Shown here in pieces: positions 41,702 through 51,108 of a stretch of 64,000 nucleotides of DNA. The notes under the pieces were generated by a model. It saw only the letters and a list, made by a program, of their open reading frames with translations, was not told where the DNA came from and ran no database searches. The stretch lies in NCBI GenBank assembly GCA_937928555.1, contig CALFWR010000002.1, forward strand, positions 124,001 to 188,000. The letters are read 5' to 3'. Each line of letters begins with the position of its first letter. Positions within the stretch are counted from its first letter, which is position 1. The position numbers were made by a program, and so were the translations under genes. Source of the stretch: an uncultured Pirellulaceae bacterium (lineage in GTDB: Bacteria; Planctomycetota; Planctomycetia; Pirellulales; Pirellulaceae).

Positions 41702-43192
41702 CTAGCCCAGCAGTTCTTTGATGACCCGGGCTTCTTCGACGCCGGTGAGGCGTTGGTCGAGCCCCTGGTGCTTGTAGGTAAACCGCTGGTGGTCAAAACC
41801 CAACATGTCCAAGACCGTGGCGTGGAAGTCGCGGATGTGCAGGGGGTCTTTGACGATGTTGTAGGAAAAGTCATCGGTTTCGCCGTAGATCTTTCCCGGT
41901 GCAGAACCGCCGCCGGCCATCCACATCGTAAAGCAACGCGGGTGATGGTCGCGGCCGTAGTTGTCCTTGGTGAGCTTTCCCTGGGTGTAGATCGTGCGGC
42001 CAAACTCACCGCCCCAAATGACGAGCGTGTCATCGAGCATGCCGCGTTGTTTCAGGTCAGTCAGCAGCGCGTGACAGGGTTGGTCGATGTCACGACAATT
42101 GTGGGGCAGGCGTTTGGCGCAGTTGTTGTGATGGTCCCAGTTGTTGTGATAGATTTGCACAAAGCGGACGCCGCGCTGGCAAAGCCGACGGGCCATCAGA
42201 GCACTGTGAGCAAAGGATCCGGATTTGTTCACGTCCGGTCCGTACATCTCCATGGTGGCCTGAGTTTCTGTAGAAAGATCAGTCAGTTCCGGGACGCTGG
42301 TCTGCATTCCGAATGCCATTTCATACTGCCGGATGCGAGTGTTGGTTTCGGGATCGCCAACTGCTTCAAAGTTAAGGCGGTTGAGAGCATTGATTCCGTC
42401 GATGGTTTCGCGGCGGATCTTTGAGGGCATTCCCTTGGGGTTGTTGATGTACAGGATGGGGTCGCCGCCGCTGCGGAAAGAGACACCCGCATGTTGTCCA
42501 GGCAGGTACCCGGAACTCCAGAGTCGCGACGAAATCGCCTGCCCCTGTTTGTTAAAGCTTGGAATCGCAATCAGCACGACAAAGGCCGGCAGGTTGTCAT
42601 TGAGCGAACCAAGACCGTAGGACGCCCACGAGCCCAGGCAAGGTCGGCCGGTGACCTGGTTGCCGGTTTGCATCGCGGCGATGGCCGGTTCGTGATTGAT
42701 GGCTTCGGTATGCAGGCCTTTCATCCAGCAGATTTCGTCCGCGTGGGTGGCCAGCCAGGGAAGCAGGTCTTTGGCGATCCACATTCCGCAATCGCCAAAC
42801 TGCTTCTTTTCGAAAATCGATGGCGCGACAGGGAATCGCTTCTGGCCGCTGGTCATCGTTGTCAGGCGTTGGCCGTCCCGAATGGATTCCGGAAGTTCTT
42901 TGTCGAACATGTCCTTCATCGCCGGTTTTTCTTCGAACATGTCGATCTGCGAAGGACCGCCGACCATGTGCAGGGAGATGACACGTTTTGCTTTGGGGGC
43001 AAAATGGGGCGCGACGAAACGCTCGGGAGCCACGCCGGGCCGCGCGAAAGCCGGAGCCGCGGTGGCGTTCTGTCCCAGCAGTGACGCCAGGGCCGCACCG
43101 CCCAGAAGGTGGCTTCCTTTGGCAAGGAAGTGCCGCCGGTTCTGAAGCCGGAGGGCTTCTTCGACAATCGCACGGTGATCGTTGTAAGGCAT
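41702..43192 (-). CDS. DUF1501 protein, Tat-exported
   Basis: The 496-residue protein is a DUF1501 (sulfatase-fold-like) family member. The N terminus has a twin-arginine signal (NRRHFLAKGSHLLGGAA, Arg19-Arg20). The conserved blocks VISLHMVGGPSQIDMFE and VIWGGEFGRT with HHPRCFTMW are seen. In planctomycetes such genes lie behind PSCyt1/PSD1 genes as an invariant pair, as here, separated by six bases. Function is unproven; the pair is thought to be linked to polysaccharide turnover or cell-surface metabolism. Confidence 0.93.
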   Translation of the reverse strand: MPYNDHRAIVEEALRLQNRRHFLAKGSHLLGGAALASLLGQNATAAPAFARPGVAPERFVAPHFAPKAKRVISLHMVGGPSQIDMFEEKPAMKDMFDKELPESIRDGQRLTTMTSGQKRFPVAPSIFEKKQFGDCGMWIAKDLLPWLATHADEICWMKGLHTEAINHEPAIAAMQTGNQVTGRPCLGSWASYGLGSLNDNLPAFVVLIAIPSFNKQGQAISSRLWSSGYLPGQHAGVSFRSGGDPILYINNPKGMPSKIRRETIDGINALNRLNFEAVGDPETNTRIRQYEMAFGMQTSVPELTDLSTETQATMEMYGPDVNKSGSFAHSALMARRLCQRGVRFVQIYHNNWDHHNNCAKRLPHNCRDIDQPCHALLTDLKQRGMLDDTLVIWGGEFGRTIYTQGKLTKDNYGRDHHPRCFTMWMAGGGSAPGKIYGETDDFSYNIVKDPLHIRDFHATVLDMLGFDHQRFTYKHQGLDQRLTGVEEARVIKELLG

Positions 43193-43198
43193 TTCGAT

Positions 43199-46100
43199 TT
43201 ATTTGTTGAGGACTTCGTCGAGGTTCAGCAGTTGGTTGCAAGTTGCAGTCCATGCCGCAAGTTCGACGCTGGGGATTTTTGGATCGGGCTTCGAATCGCC
43301 GACCGAAATCAGGGCCGTGGCGTCTTTTTCGTGATCCCGATAGTAGCGGTGGAGCCTCTCATGCGAGGTCAAAATGATTTTGGCTTCGGCGGCGGTGAAC
43401 TCGCGGCTGATCAGGCGTTTGGCGATAAAGTTAATTGTTTCCAAATCCGATTCGAGTTGTTGCACGATGGCGAGTTCAGCCAGCTTGCGGGCGGATTCGA
43501 CGAACTGGGGATCGTTGAGCGTCACCAAGGCGGCCAGGGGCGTGTTGGTTCTTTCGCGGCGGACGGTGCAGACTTCGCGGCTTGGTGCGTTGAGCGTATC
43601 CATGTTCGGCGAGTGCGCCATTCGCTTCCAGAAGTTGTACAGCGTGCGGCGATAAAGGTCGTCGCCTTGACTCTGCACATATTTTCGCGTGTCGCCGCTG
43701 GGCAATCCCACCACGTCCCAGATATTTGTCGGCTGGTAGGGCTTTACCCCGGGACCGTACATCTTTTCCGACAGCAAACCACTGGCGGCGAGGGCATTGT
43801 CGCGAATCATTTCGGCGTCCATGCGGAATCGCGGGCCGCGCGACAGGAGTCGGTTATCGGGATCGCGCTGACGGTTTTCGGCGGTAAAGACACTGGCCTG
43901 ACGATAGGTCGCGCTGGTAAAGATCTGTCGGAACAGGCGTTTGACGTTCCAACCGTTTTCCTGAAAGTCCACCGCAAGCCAGTCGAGCAGTTCGGGATGG
44001 CTGGGAGGCGAACCCATGACGCCGAAGTCCTCGCTGGTCACGACAAGCCCCTGGCCGAAGACTTCCTGCCAGAAACGATTGACGGTCACGCGCGCGGTAA
44101 GCGGGTTGGCCGGATCGACGACCCACTGTGCCAGACCAAGCCGATTCGGCGGCGCGCCTTGGGGTAGCGGATGAAGCGCTTGCGGTGGTGCTGCGGCGAC
44201 CTCTGCGCCGGGCTGGTCGTACTGACCTCGCATAAGAATGTGGGTTTTGGCTGGCGATGGTTTCTCTTTTTGAATGTGAGTCATCGGCGAACGAAGCTCA
44301 ATCACGTCACGTTCGATTTTTAATGAAGCGAGTTTGTTTTTGGTGTTATTGAACTGAGGGCTGTTCGCCGCCAGCACGTAGTGGTCCACGGTTTCGTTTT
44401 GCTCTCGGGTTCGGTTGGCGGGTTCTGTTTCAAGAATGCTCATTAGCAGGTCGCTGTCGTGGAGCGATACGATTTCCGCGCTGTCAAGTTTTCGCTCGTA
44501 AATGCGAACGCCTTGAATCATCCCCCGGTAGCCGCCACCGGTGCTGCGTCTGCCGATTCGCAGCGGCGTTTTGGTGCGAATCGAAGACTCAGGTTGGAAG
44601 TTGTTTCTTGATATTTTGTGCGGATGGTGCTTACCATCGACGTATAGACGAATACCTTCGGGCTTGCCTGTTCGGTCCCATGTCAGGCAAACGTGCTGCC
44701 ACTTTTTAGAGACGAAAACTTCGTCTCGGGTGACGACCTTGATGCAGTTGTCAGGCCATTTGTGGATGATGTGCATGCCAAGGCGGCGGCCTTCGGCCCA
44801 CATGTCCCAGCCACGGTGCCCGGCCGATTCGTCCATCCTGGCAACAATGGACGCGTTTTGCGCCGGGGATTCGGTGTTGACCCATGCCGAACAAGAAAAC
44901 GCCTGGTCGTGTGCAAAGTCGCCCGCTGCTCCCAGATTCACGTTGGTCTTGTTGGCGAATTTCAGAGCCGGACCGTTGAGGCCAGCGTCCTTTTTCCACT
45001 TGGGTTTGTTTTCAGTTTTGAATGGCCCCTGGCCCGGGATCGCGGATGCGACTTCTTCACTTTTGGCTTCATTGGCATCATCATCTTTGCCATCATTGAG
45101 CGGGACGTGGACGACAAGGCCGTTGCGGGGCAGGGGGTCGCTGAGTTGTTGGCTTTCCAAATCGGCGATCCACTTGTCGATCGTTTTCCGGTTGGATTCA
45201 ACTTGAGCGTCGATGGCTTGTCTGGCCGCATTGATTTCAACCGAGAGCGCTTTGTAGCGGGGCATGTCGCGCTGGTGAGGAACGCGAACGATGGCTCCAC
45301 GGCCGTCCTTTACGTTTCCATCCAGGCCTGGCTGCGTCGTGTTGCGGAAGTAAGCCGCTAGCGAGTAGTAGTCCTTGATCGTGACCGGATCAAATTTGTG
45401 GTCGTGACACTGGCAGCAGTTGGTTGTCAGTCCAAGGTAAACCCAACCAAAAGTCTGCACGCGGTCGGCCGCGTAAAGGGCGAGGTTTTCCTTTTCAATG
45501 GTGCCGCCTTCGTTGGTGGTGATGCCGCAGCGTTGAAAACCGGTCGCGACCAACTGGTCGATGTCGGGGCTGTCCAGAAGGTCGCCGGCAAGTTGTTCGA
45601 TCGTAAATTGATCGTAGGGCTGGTTTATGTTGAAGGACCGAATGACCCAGTCACGGTAGGGCCATATTTCGCGATAGTTGTCATAGTGCAAGCCATGGGT
45701 GTCGCCGTAGCGGGCCGCGTCCAACCAGTAGCGGGCACGGTGCTCGCCCCACGCCGGTGATTCCATCAGTCGGTCAACCCATTTCGCGACCGCGCGATCC
45801 GGATCGTTTTTGTGATCGACAATGAAGTCATCGACTTGGCCGGGGGTGGGAGGGAGTCCCGTGATGTCAAAGCTCAGACGCCGGATAAGCTGGTTGGGCG
45901 TCGCTGCTGCGGAAGGCTTCAGGCGGTTGTCGTTGAGTTTTTCCAAAACGAAGCGGTCGATGTCGTTCCGGGCCCAATGCTTGTGTGCCGGGTCGTCGAT
46001 TTCGGGAGCAGGTTTCTTTTCCGGTTTGATGAACGCCCAGTGAGGTTCGTAAGGGGCGCCTGCGGCGATCCAGCGTCGCAGCAGGTTTTTCTGCGACTGC

Positions 46101-46423
46101 GTCAATGGTTTGTTTGTCGATCGCGGCGGCATGACGGTCGCTTCGTCAGCGGATTCGACGCGGGCGATTATTTCACTGGCTTCGGGGTCGCCATCGGAGA
46201 TCGCGCCCGAGTCGATGGCGGACTCCCGTTGGTCCAGACGCAAGTCGGCTTTGCGCGAGCCGCTGTCGGTGCCGTGGCAGGCAAAGCAGTGTTCGGCCAG
46301 AATCGGACGGATGTCACGATTGTAATTGACTTGGTTGTCGTTGCCGAATTCGTCCCGGGCATGGACAGAGCAGGCGGCCAACAATAAGACAGTCAATGCG
46401 GTCAGCAGGGTGCGAACAGGCAT
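43199..46423 (-). CDS. PSCyt1/DUF1549/LamG/DUF1553 protein
   Basis: The 1074-residue exported protein has the planctomycete-specific architecture: a signal sequence ([19 protein letters not shown]), a cytochrome-c-like PSCyt1 domain with the haem motif C-F-A-C-H at 46-50, DUF1549 (~150-360), an inserted LamG/concanavalin-like domain (~450-660) and DUF1553/PSD1 at the C terminus ([14 protein letters not shown] ... [16 protein letters not shown]). I start at ATG 46423 because the signal peptide begins there; a further ATG nine codons upstream (46450) is possible. The LAAC word could also act as a lipobox. It precedes the DUF1501 gene by six bases, so both are one transcript. Confidence 0.93.
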   Translation of the reverse strand: MPVRTLLTALTVLLLAACSVHARDEFGNDNQVNYNRDIRPILAEHCFACHGTDSGSRKADLRLDQRESAIDSGAISDGDPEASEIIARVESADEATVMPPRSTNKPLTQSQKNLLRRWIAAGAPYEPHWAFIKPEKKPAPEIDDPAHKHWARNDIDRFVLEKLNDNRLKPSAAATPNQLIRRLSFDITGLPPTPGQVDDFIVDHKNDPDRAVAKWVDRLMESPAWGEHRARYWLDAARYGDTHGLHYDNYREIWPYRDWVIRSFNINQPYDQFTIEQLAGDLLDSPDIDQLVATGFQRCGITTNEGGTIEKENLALYAADRVQTFGWVYLGLTTNCCQCHDHKFDPVTIKDYYSLAAYFRNTTQPGLDGNVKDGRGAIVRVPHQRDMPRYKALSVEINAARQAIDAQVESNRKTIDKWIADLESQQLSDPLPRNGLVVHVPLNDGKDDDANEAKSEEVASAIPGQGPFKTENKPKWKKDAGLNGPALKFANKTNVNLGAAGDFAHDQAFSCSAWVNTESPAQNASIVARMDESAGHRGWDMWAEGRRLGMHIIHKWPDNCIKVVTRDEVFVSKKWQHVCLTWDRTGKPEGIRLYVDGKHHPHKISRNNFQPESSIRTKTPLRIGRRSTGGGYRGMIQGVRIYERKLDSAEIVSLHDSDLLMSILETEPANRTREQNETVDHYVLAANSPQFNNTKNKLASLKIERDVIELRSPMTHIQKEKPSPAKTHILMRGQYDQPGAEVAAAPPQALHPLPQGAPPNRLGLAQWVVDPANPLTARVTVNRFWQEVFGQGLVVTSEDFGVMGSPPSHPELLDWLAVDFQENGWNVKRLFRQIFTSATYRQASVFTAENRQRDPDNRLLSRGPRFRMDAEMIRDNALAASGLLSEKMYGPGVKPYQPTNIWDVVGLPSGDTRKYVQSQGDDLYRRTLYNFWKRMAHSPNMDTLNAPSREVCTVRRERTNTPLAALVTLNDPQFVESARKLAELAIVQQLESDLETINFIAKRLISREFTAAEAKIILTSHERLHRYYRDHEKDATALISVGDSKPDPKIPSVELAAWTATCNQLLNLDEVLNK

Positions 46424-46609
46424 GTGTCTGCAAGAAAGAAGGCCGAGCATGAGTCACTGCGAGGTTCGGGTCAAATCGTCAGTTTCAAGTGAGCCCATCG
46501 GGGCAGACAAGTGCTGTTGATGGTGTTCCGCTGAACGTGTAGCACGAGGCTAACTCCAACAAAAACGGGTGTCAACGCAAATGGCGTGCGAAGCTGAGTT
46601 GATTTGCGG

Positions 46610-47800
46610 CTACGCAGTTTGACTGGTGGGCACCGGGACATCGTCGCCGCTGGTTTCTGGCGACGCGGCATAGCCAAAGGCATCGATGTATTCTTTCCAG
46701 TGGTGATCGATATCGTCGGCGAACTCGGGATCGATTCCGCCAGTGCGTGTCCGGTGCTTCTGTCGCTGCTGAAAGTAGGCTTCGATTTTTGGGATCTGTT
46801 TCTCGAACCCGTCCAACTCCAGTTGCTGGTATACCTGAGCCATGATGGTGATCGGGTCTTTGACAAGATCCTCAAAACGGACTTCGGCCAGTTGGTTTGG
46901 CGCGAGGGATTCGCGTTGGGAAAAATAAGCCTGGTACATCAGGTCTTTGCATTCGAACACATAGTTCTTGAGCCAGCTTTGATCGTACTTCGGCAACTGG
47001 TAACCTTGAATCGCGTCCAGCGTTTGCCACAACCGCATCGTCGACTGCACGGTCTTGTACGGGTGTCGCGAGAGGTGAACGAAGCGGGCTTGTGGGAACC
47101 ACTGCGAGAGGTGACGAATGCGACCGGTGTGCGGAGGTGACTTGAGGACCAGTCGTTTGCCACCGTAGCGAATCGTGAGTGACTTGATGTAGTGTTCGAG
47201 TGCCTGTTGAAGTTTGAGTCGTTGCTCCGGTTCGGCAAGGGGCAGGTTAAGCTGCAGGTGGTCCCGCGAGTTACGATTGGGGAACGCCACCCGGCGATAC
47301 GGCGTGGGGGCACCGTAGGCGCACAGGGCAAAGTCATCTTCTTGGGGCGAGTCGGCCCGCAGAGTCATGTCATCCATGGGCCTTTTGCGGGGCAGGATCA
47401 GCCACAGCAACGGGCCCAGCAAATAGTGGCTGATCAAAAAGTGATTCGCAGTGAAGGTATCCAAGGTCGAAGGATAGGCAAACCGATCATCCAGAGCGAG
47501 CAGTTCGTGCATCAGCGTGGTGCCGCTGCGCCAGTGCCCGATGACAAAGATCGGGGGTTCCTTGATGCGGGTATCGTTGATCTTGCGATTCATCAGCAGT
47601 CGCTGGATGCCTCCCCCAAAGGAGTTGCATAGCGATGTCAGTCCCACCAACAACGTCATCGGGTATTTGAGCGGATGAATCTGGAATCGGTTCTCGCACA
47701 ACAGCTCAAAGTAGTCGCGCGTTTTCATCCCGCTCCAGAACCGTGGAGCCCACGGCGGATACCAGTTGCGGTCTGGGGGAGGTAGATTTTCTTGGCTCAT
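46610..47800 (-). CDS. Sulfotransferase family protein
   Basis: The 396-residue protein belongs to the PAPS-dependent sulfotransferases: the 5'-phosphosulfate loop is GHWRSGTT at ~88-95 and the 3'-phosphate binding segment is RFVHLSRHPYKTVQST. It transfers sulfate from PAPS to a sugar, lipid or small molecule; the acceptor is unknown. ATG 47800 was chosen because the frame above it (to 47935) overlaps sequence with no family match. A hydrophobic stretch (SHYLLGPLLWLILPRK) may mark membrane association. In combination with two sulfatases in the window, the organism both makes and removes sulfate esters. Confidence 0.88.
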   Translation of the reverse strand: MSQENLPPPDRNWYPPWAPRFWSGMKTRDYFELLCENRFQIHPLKYPMTLLVGLTSLCNSFGGGIQRLLMNRKINDTRIKEPPIFVIGHWRSGTTLMHELLALDDRFAYPSTLDTFTANHFLISHYLLGPLLWLILPRKRPMDDMTLRADSPQEDDFALCAYGAPTPYRRVAFPNRNSRDHLQLNLPLAEPEQRLKLQQALEHYIKSLTIRYGGKRLVLKSPPHTGRIRHLSQWFPQARFVHLSRHPYKTVQSTMRLWQTLDAIQGYQLPKYDQSWLKNYVFECKDLMYQAYFSQRESLAPNQLAEVRFEDLVKDPITIMAQVYQQLELDGFEKQIPKIEAYFQQRQKHRTRTGGIDPEFADDIDHHWKEYIDAFGYAASPETSGDDVPVPTSQTA

Positions 47801-47834
47801 GGGAAGCTGGACATCCCGATAGCTCGAAATGCGG

Positions 47835-49553
47835 TCAGGCGGATTTGCCGAAGATTTTACCGTCAGGAGTCGTAAGCTTGAACAGCCCAAAAATCTCATC
47901 TCGCGAAAGTCCGCGTTTTGTTGAAGGCTGGTCAACGTCCAAAATTTCCCGAAACAGCTCTCTTTTTGCCTCGAGAATGTCGTGAATTCGTTGTTCGATC
48001 GTTCCTGCCATTATCATCCGGGTAATTGTAACGCTTCCGGCGGCACCAATTCGATGCGCCCGATTGATGGCTTGATCTTCCACCGCTGGATTCCACCAGC
48101 GATCAAAAAGAAACACATATCGGCAGAATTGCAGGTTCAAACCGACGCTTCCTGCTCCGTAACTCATCAGCAAAACGTGCCGATCGGGGTTATCGCGAAA
48201 CTCGGCCAGAATCGGCTCCCGCTGCTTCGTCGGAATCCGTCCGTGGTATTCCAGCGGGTTGTATTCCTGAATCTGTGAAGTGACTTGCTTGATCGAATCA
48301 ACCCACTGGCTGAAAACGATGGCTTTTTGTCCGCTGGCAGCGATTTCTTCGAGGTCCGCTTTGAGGCGTTCGATCTTGCTGCTGGATTTGGTGGCCGGAT
48401 CGAAATTGCAAATCTGTTTGAGGCGGAGCACCAGTTCAAAAACGTGTTTGATTGTGATGTCGTGGCCGAGACCGTTGAGCTTGATCACGCCGTCCTTTTC
48501 GGCGGCGTCGTAGGTTGTCTGTTGTTCGGGTGAAAGTTCCAACTGGGCGTCACGCGTCAGTCGCGGCGGCATGTCCTTCATGACGAGGTCTTTGGTGCGG
48601 CGCAGAATCAGGTCGCTTACACGCGATTTGACCTGAATGGGCTCAAGGCCACTGTGCATTGTGCCCGGTGATACAAATTCGCAAATGCCGATCAGGTCTT
48701 CGACGCTATTTTCGATCGGCGTGCCGGTGAGTGCCCAGCTGCGCTTTCGCTGGATCTTCTGGATGACTTTGGAGGTCGAATTCGATTTGTTTTTGATGCG
48801 TTGCGCCTCGTCCAGCACCACCAGGTCGAACTCGGGATCGATGTTGGTGACGATGTGTTCGTCACGAATCATCAACTCGTAGTTGGCAAGCTTGACCATC
48901 GCTCCGTCGTTTTTCCAGACGAAGTTCCGGTTTTCCTGATTGCCGGAAACAGCAGCCACCGTGATCTCCGGAGCCCACGTTTTGAATTCACGCAACCAGT
49001 TGGGAACCAGGGGTTTGGGACAGATGAGGAGAATTCGTTTTACGTTTCCTGTTCGCAGCAGCAACCGCATCGTCGTGATGGCTTGCATTGTTTTTCCCAG
49101 CCCCATTTCGTCCGCGAGGATCGCACCGTAGCGAGGAAACAGAAATGCAACGCCTTCGTATTGAAAATCAAAAGGCCGAAACGGAAACCGCATCGTGCGG
49201 CTACTCAGGATCGATTCGAGAGGCGGTTGAAGGGCAAAAAAGAGACGGTCTTCGAGTTTGACAACGTCCCCCGGCGGCTTGAAGCGGGTGACGGATTTCT
49301 TTTCCGGTGCCAACGACGGTTTGCTGACGACAGGGGCCGCAGGCGAGCCTTGCAAGGCTTTGACGACGCTCAGTCGCGCGGTGTCGGCATCAAAACGAAA
49401 ACTCCGGATCTTGAGTTTTTGTTTTGTAAACCGCGCCGAAACGACACCCGCCGACGCAGCGTTGGGCTGGGCAAAATCGACAAAGCCAACAGATGAGCCA
49501 AGTGCATTGTTCGCCGAAGCGCAGTGCCATTGGGATGGAAACTTGAGATTCAC
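47835..49553 (-). CDS. SNF2-family DNA-dependent ATPase/helicase
   Basis: This 572-residue cytoplasmic SNF2 protein has the helicase blocks Ia-VI: FQYEGVAFLFPRYG, motif I DEMGLGKT at ~148-155, motif II DEAQ at ~248-251, motif III ALTGTPIENS, and motif VI NRAHRIGAAGSV. The ~110-residue N-terminal part shows no SWIM or HARP signature. Such bacterial SNF2 proteins remodel protein-DNA complexes or help recycle RNA polymerase (RapA-like), and some belong to defence systems; nothing nearby supports defence. It follows the hypothetical gene 50093-49569 by 15 bases, and the sulfotransferase lies 34 bases behind it. Confidence 0.92.
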   Translation of the reverse strand: MNLKFPSQWHCASANNALGSSVGFVDFAQPNAASAGVVSARFTKQKLKIRSFRFDADTARLSVVKALQGSPAAPVVSKPSLAPEKKSVTRFKPPGDVVKLEDRLFFALQPPLESILSSRTMRFPFRPFDFQYEGVAFLFPRYGAILADEMGLGKTMQAITTMRLLLRTGNVKRILLICPKPLVPNWLREFKTWAPEITVAAVSGNQENRNFVWKNDGAMVKLANYELMIRDEHIVTNIDPEFDLVVLDEAQRIKNKSNSTSKVIQKIQRKRSWALTGTPIENSVEDLIGICEFVSPGTMHSGLEPIQVKSRVSDLILRRTKDLVMKDMPPRLTRDAQLELSPEQQTTYDAAEKDGVIKLNGLGHDITIKHVFELVLRLKQICNFDPATKSSSKIERLKADLEEIAASGQKAIVFSQWVDSIKQVTSQIQEYNPLEYHGRIPTKQREPILAEFRDNPDRHVLLMSYGAGSVGLNLQFCRYVFLFDRWWNPAVEDQAINRAHRIGAAGSVTITRMIMAGTIEQRIHDILEAKRELFREILDVDQPSTKRGLSRDEIFGLFKLTTPDGKIFGKSA

Positions 49554-49568
49554 GGGTTTACTCCCCGA

Positions 49569-50093
49569 TCAGGCGGCTTTGAGGGCGGACTGCTGAGCTT
49601 CGCGGATGGCTCCGCGGATTCGCTCGAATGGCTCATCCAAGGAAACCGAAGACGTGAACCGCTCACAAGCAGCCCTCGCGAATTCAAAATGCTCGACGTC
49701 GCTGGTGAGAACCTGAACCAGGACGCCATCGATCAACATTTCCGGATACTGGACGTCATGGATCGTCGAATCACCGCTGCCCGGTTCGGTCACAAAGAGA
49801 ATGCACGGAGCAATCCGCGACGCCAGCTTGATCAGTTCGGGTTGCTCGACGAGCAACAGTTCGGGCGTCCTTGAACTTTTCTCCACCAGCGGCACGCCGA
49901 TCACGTCGCAGCAGACATGATTTTTGTAGGTCGCACCGTAGAGGATTTTCTCGGTTCGGTTTACCGGGACCGGAGTGGTGCAGTGAAACTCTAGTGGCCT
50001 AGCGTCCTGGTCCACCATGAGTAAACCGCCGGCAAAACCGAGCTCTTCGGAGAAGTGGACTTCGAGGAAGCCGTATGAAATGGAATCATCCAT
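49569..50093 (-). CDS. Conserved-looking hypothetical protein upstream of the SNF2 gene
   Basis: The 174-residue protein starts at ATG 50093 (MDDSISYGFLEVHFSEE) and has a beta-rich pattern with hydrophobic blocks GFAGGLLMVDQ, HCTTPVPVNR and PELLLVEQPEL and a conserved-looking Cys pair (HVCCDVIG). The upstream extension to 50132 is less plausible. No family is recognised. Its direct neighbour is the SNF2 helicase (15 bases), which suggests that the two are made together and that this protein might be an accessory factor. Confidence 0.7.
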   Translation of the reverse strand: MDDSISYGFLEVHFSEELGFAGGLLMVDQDARPLEFHCTTPVPVNRTEKILYGATYKNHVCCDVIGVPLVEKSSRTPELLLVEQPELIKLASRIAPCILFVTEPGSGDSTIHDVQYPEMLIDGVLVQVLTSDVEHFEFARAACERFTSSVSLDEPFERIRGAIREAQQSALKAA

Positions 50094-50314
50094 GCTTTGC
50101 AGTCGGCATCCCTGCCGCAACCGTGAATTCACTCGTCGAATCTGTCAACGAAAAAATCCGTTCCCCCGCTGACTTTCCGGATCATCGGAGAAGCTGAAGC
50201 GATGCTTGAGAGTCCGGTTCGCGCTGTGTCGCCATTATTCAATCCGCACGAGCGACACAATCGAGACAGGTAACTTTTGATTGTGAAACCTTTCTGGTCG
50301 CAAGAGTAAAACGC

Positions 50315-50338
50315 TCGAACTTTTTTCTAAAAGTTCGA
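50315..50338. promoter_or_regulatory. Perfect inverted repeat in a divergent promoter region
   Basis: TCGAACTTTT (50315-50324) and AAAAGTTCGA (50329-50338) are perfect inverted arms around TTCT. The site lies between the divergent genes at 50093 (minus) and 50444 (plus), and just upstream of a good promoter, which fits an operator; no T-tract follows, so a terminator is unlikely. Confidence 0.45.
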
Positions 50339-50363
50339 ATGTTTGTCTGTAGATGACAATTGC

Positions 50364-50392
50364 TCGACATTGGGTCAACTGGCGTTTATACT
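50364..50392 (+). promoter_or_regulatory. Sigma-70-type promoter for the gene at 50444
   Basis: TCGACA (50364-50369) and TATACT (50387-50392) are separated by 17 bases. The predicted transcript starts about 45 bases before the ATG. This is the best-matching promoter I see in the window. Confidence 0.6.
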
Positions 50393-50443
50393 GGCAGCAT
50401 TCAACTCACATTCCTGTTATTTGCTTCGTGACGGAGTTTCCAA

Positions 50444-50917
50444 ATGCAAAACGATTCTCAAGATATCTCTCCCATCTTCCGAATCGACGTCAGCCAAAAC
50501 GCTGCTAGCGAGCCCCAAATTGAAAATTCGAGGGAACATCACGAGCAAACCGTAACCTTGCTTCTGGAGCAGTTGGTCGTTGGGCAGGATCGTCAAAATG
50601 AGCTTTTGGAAGAAATGGTCGAACAGATGGGCGCTAACCAGCGTCAACGCAGCAACGACCTGAACAACTGGAAGCAGGCCAATCCGATTTTGGCAAAGCG
50701 TTGCAAGGCCGCCGCAGAGGCACTTTCCCAAGTCCAGACCGAATTTCTTCATACGCTGACATTTGAAGTTAACGACAACTACGAAAACATGATGGACGGC
50801 GAATTCGTGATGAACGAGTTTGTAGATCGCTTTGGTCCAAGATTGGCACACCTCAACGGCGTACTGCAACTTCTTTCGCAGCTCAGCAGCGGTGCGGCTC
50901 CGGTTGATCAGCCGTAA
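50444..50917 (+). CDS. Helical hypothetical protein with own promoter and terminator
   Basis: The 157-residue protein is mostly alpha-helical: a Gln/Glu-rich N-terminal part with a coiled-coil region (TLLLEQLVVGQDRQNELLEEMVEQM at about 39-63, shown here only as landmark VGQDRQNELLEEM), followed by ANPILAKRCKAAAEAL and a C-terminal amphipathic helix. It is cytoplasmic, without signal or membrane segment. No family is recognised. The gene is a clean single-gene unit with a strong promoter and a strong terminator, a sign of a moderately to highly expressed cellular protein. Transcription starts next to a perfect inverted repeat, which may control it. Confidence 0.85.
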   Translation: MQNDSQDISPIFRIDVSQNAASEPQIENSREHHEQTVTLLLEQLVVGQDRQNELLEEMVEQMGANQRQRSNDLNNWKQANPILAKRCKAAAEALSQVQTEFLHTLTFEVNDNYENMMDGEFVMNEFVDRFGPRLAHLNGVLQLLSQLSSGAAPVDQP

Positions 50918-50961
50918 CAAATCACCATGAATCAGAGTTCGAGCCTCTGAACGTTGATCTG

Positions 50962-50990
50962 AAAACCCCGCGTGATCGCGGGGTTTTTTT
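50962..50990 (+). terminator. Strong Rho-independent terminator
   Basis: AAAACCCCGCG (50962-50972) and CGCGGGGTTTT (50977-50987) are perfectly complementary around TGAT, followed by TTT. It ends the single-gene unit beginning at 50444. Confidence 0.92.
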
Positions 50991-51029
50991 GTGCGCAAAG
51001 CCTTTTCTGCGGCAATGTAGGCCGGATCA

Positions 51030-51089
51030 AGGGCGACTGAATCACCTCAACAGCGAAAAACAAAAGCAAGGCATCGAACGAAGTTTTCG
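51030..51089 (+). repeat. Degenerate repeat, family II, copy 3
   Basis: The words TCAAGGGCGACTGAATCACC and CGAACGAAGTTTTCG match 57655-57712 (with gaps) and the first part also resembles 5536 and 10250. It fills most of the short spacer between the terminator and the 3' end of the PEP-CTERM gene. Confidence 0.5.
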
Positions 51090-51108
51090 AGTAACACTTG
51101 GTGCTTGA

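Noticed and set aside
47835-50093. SNF2 helicase and its neighbour as a phage defence system
   Set aside because: No nuclease, methylase or phospholipase-D partner; neighbours are a sulfotransferase and a hypothetical protein without defence motifs.
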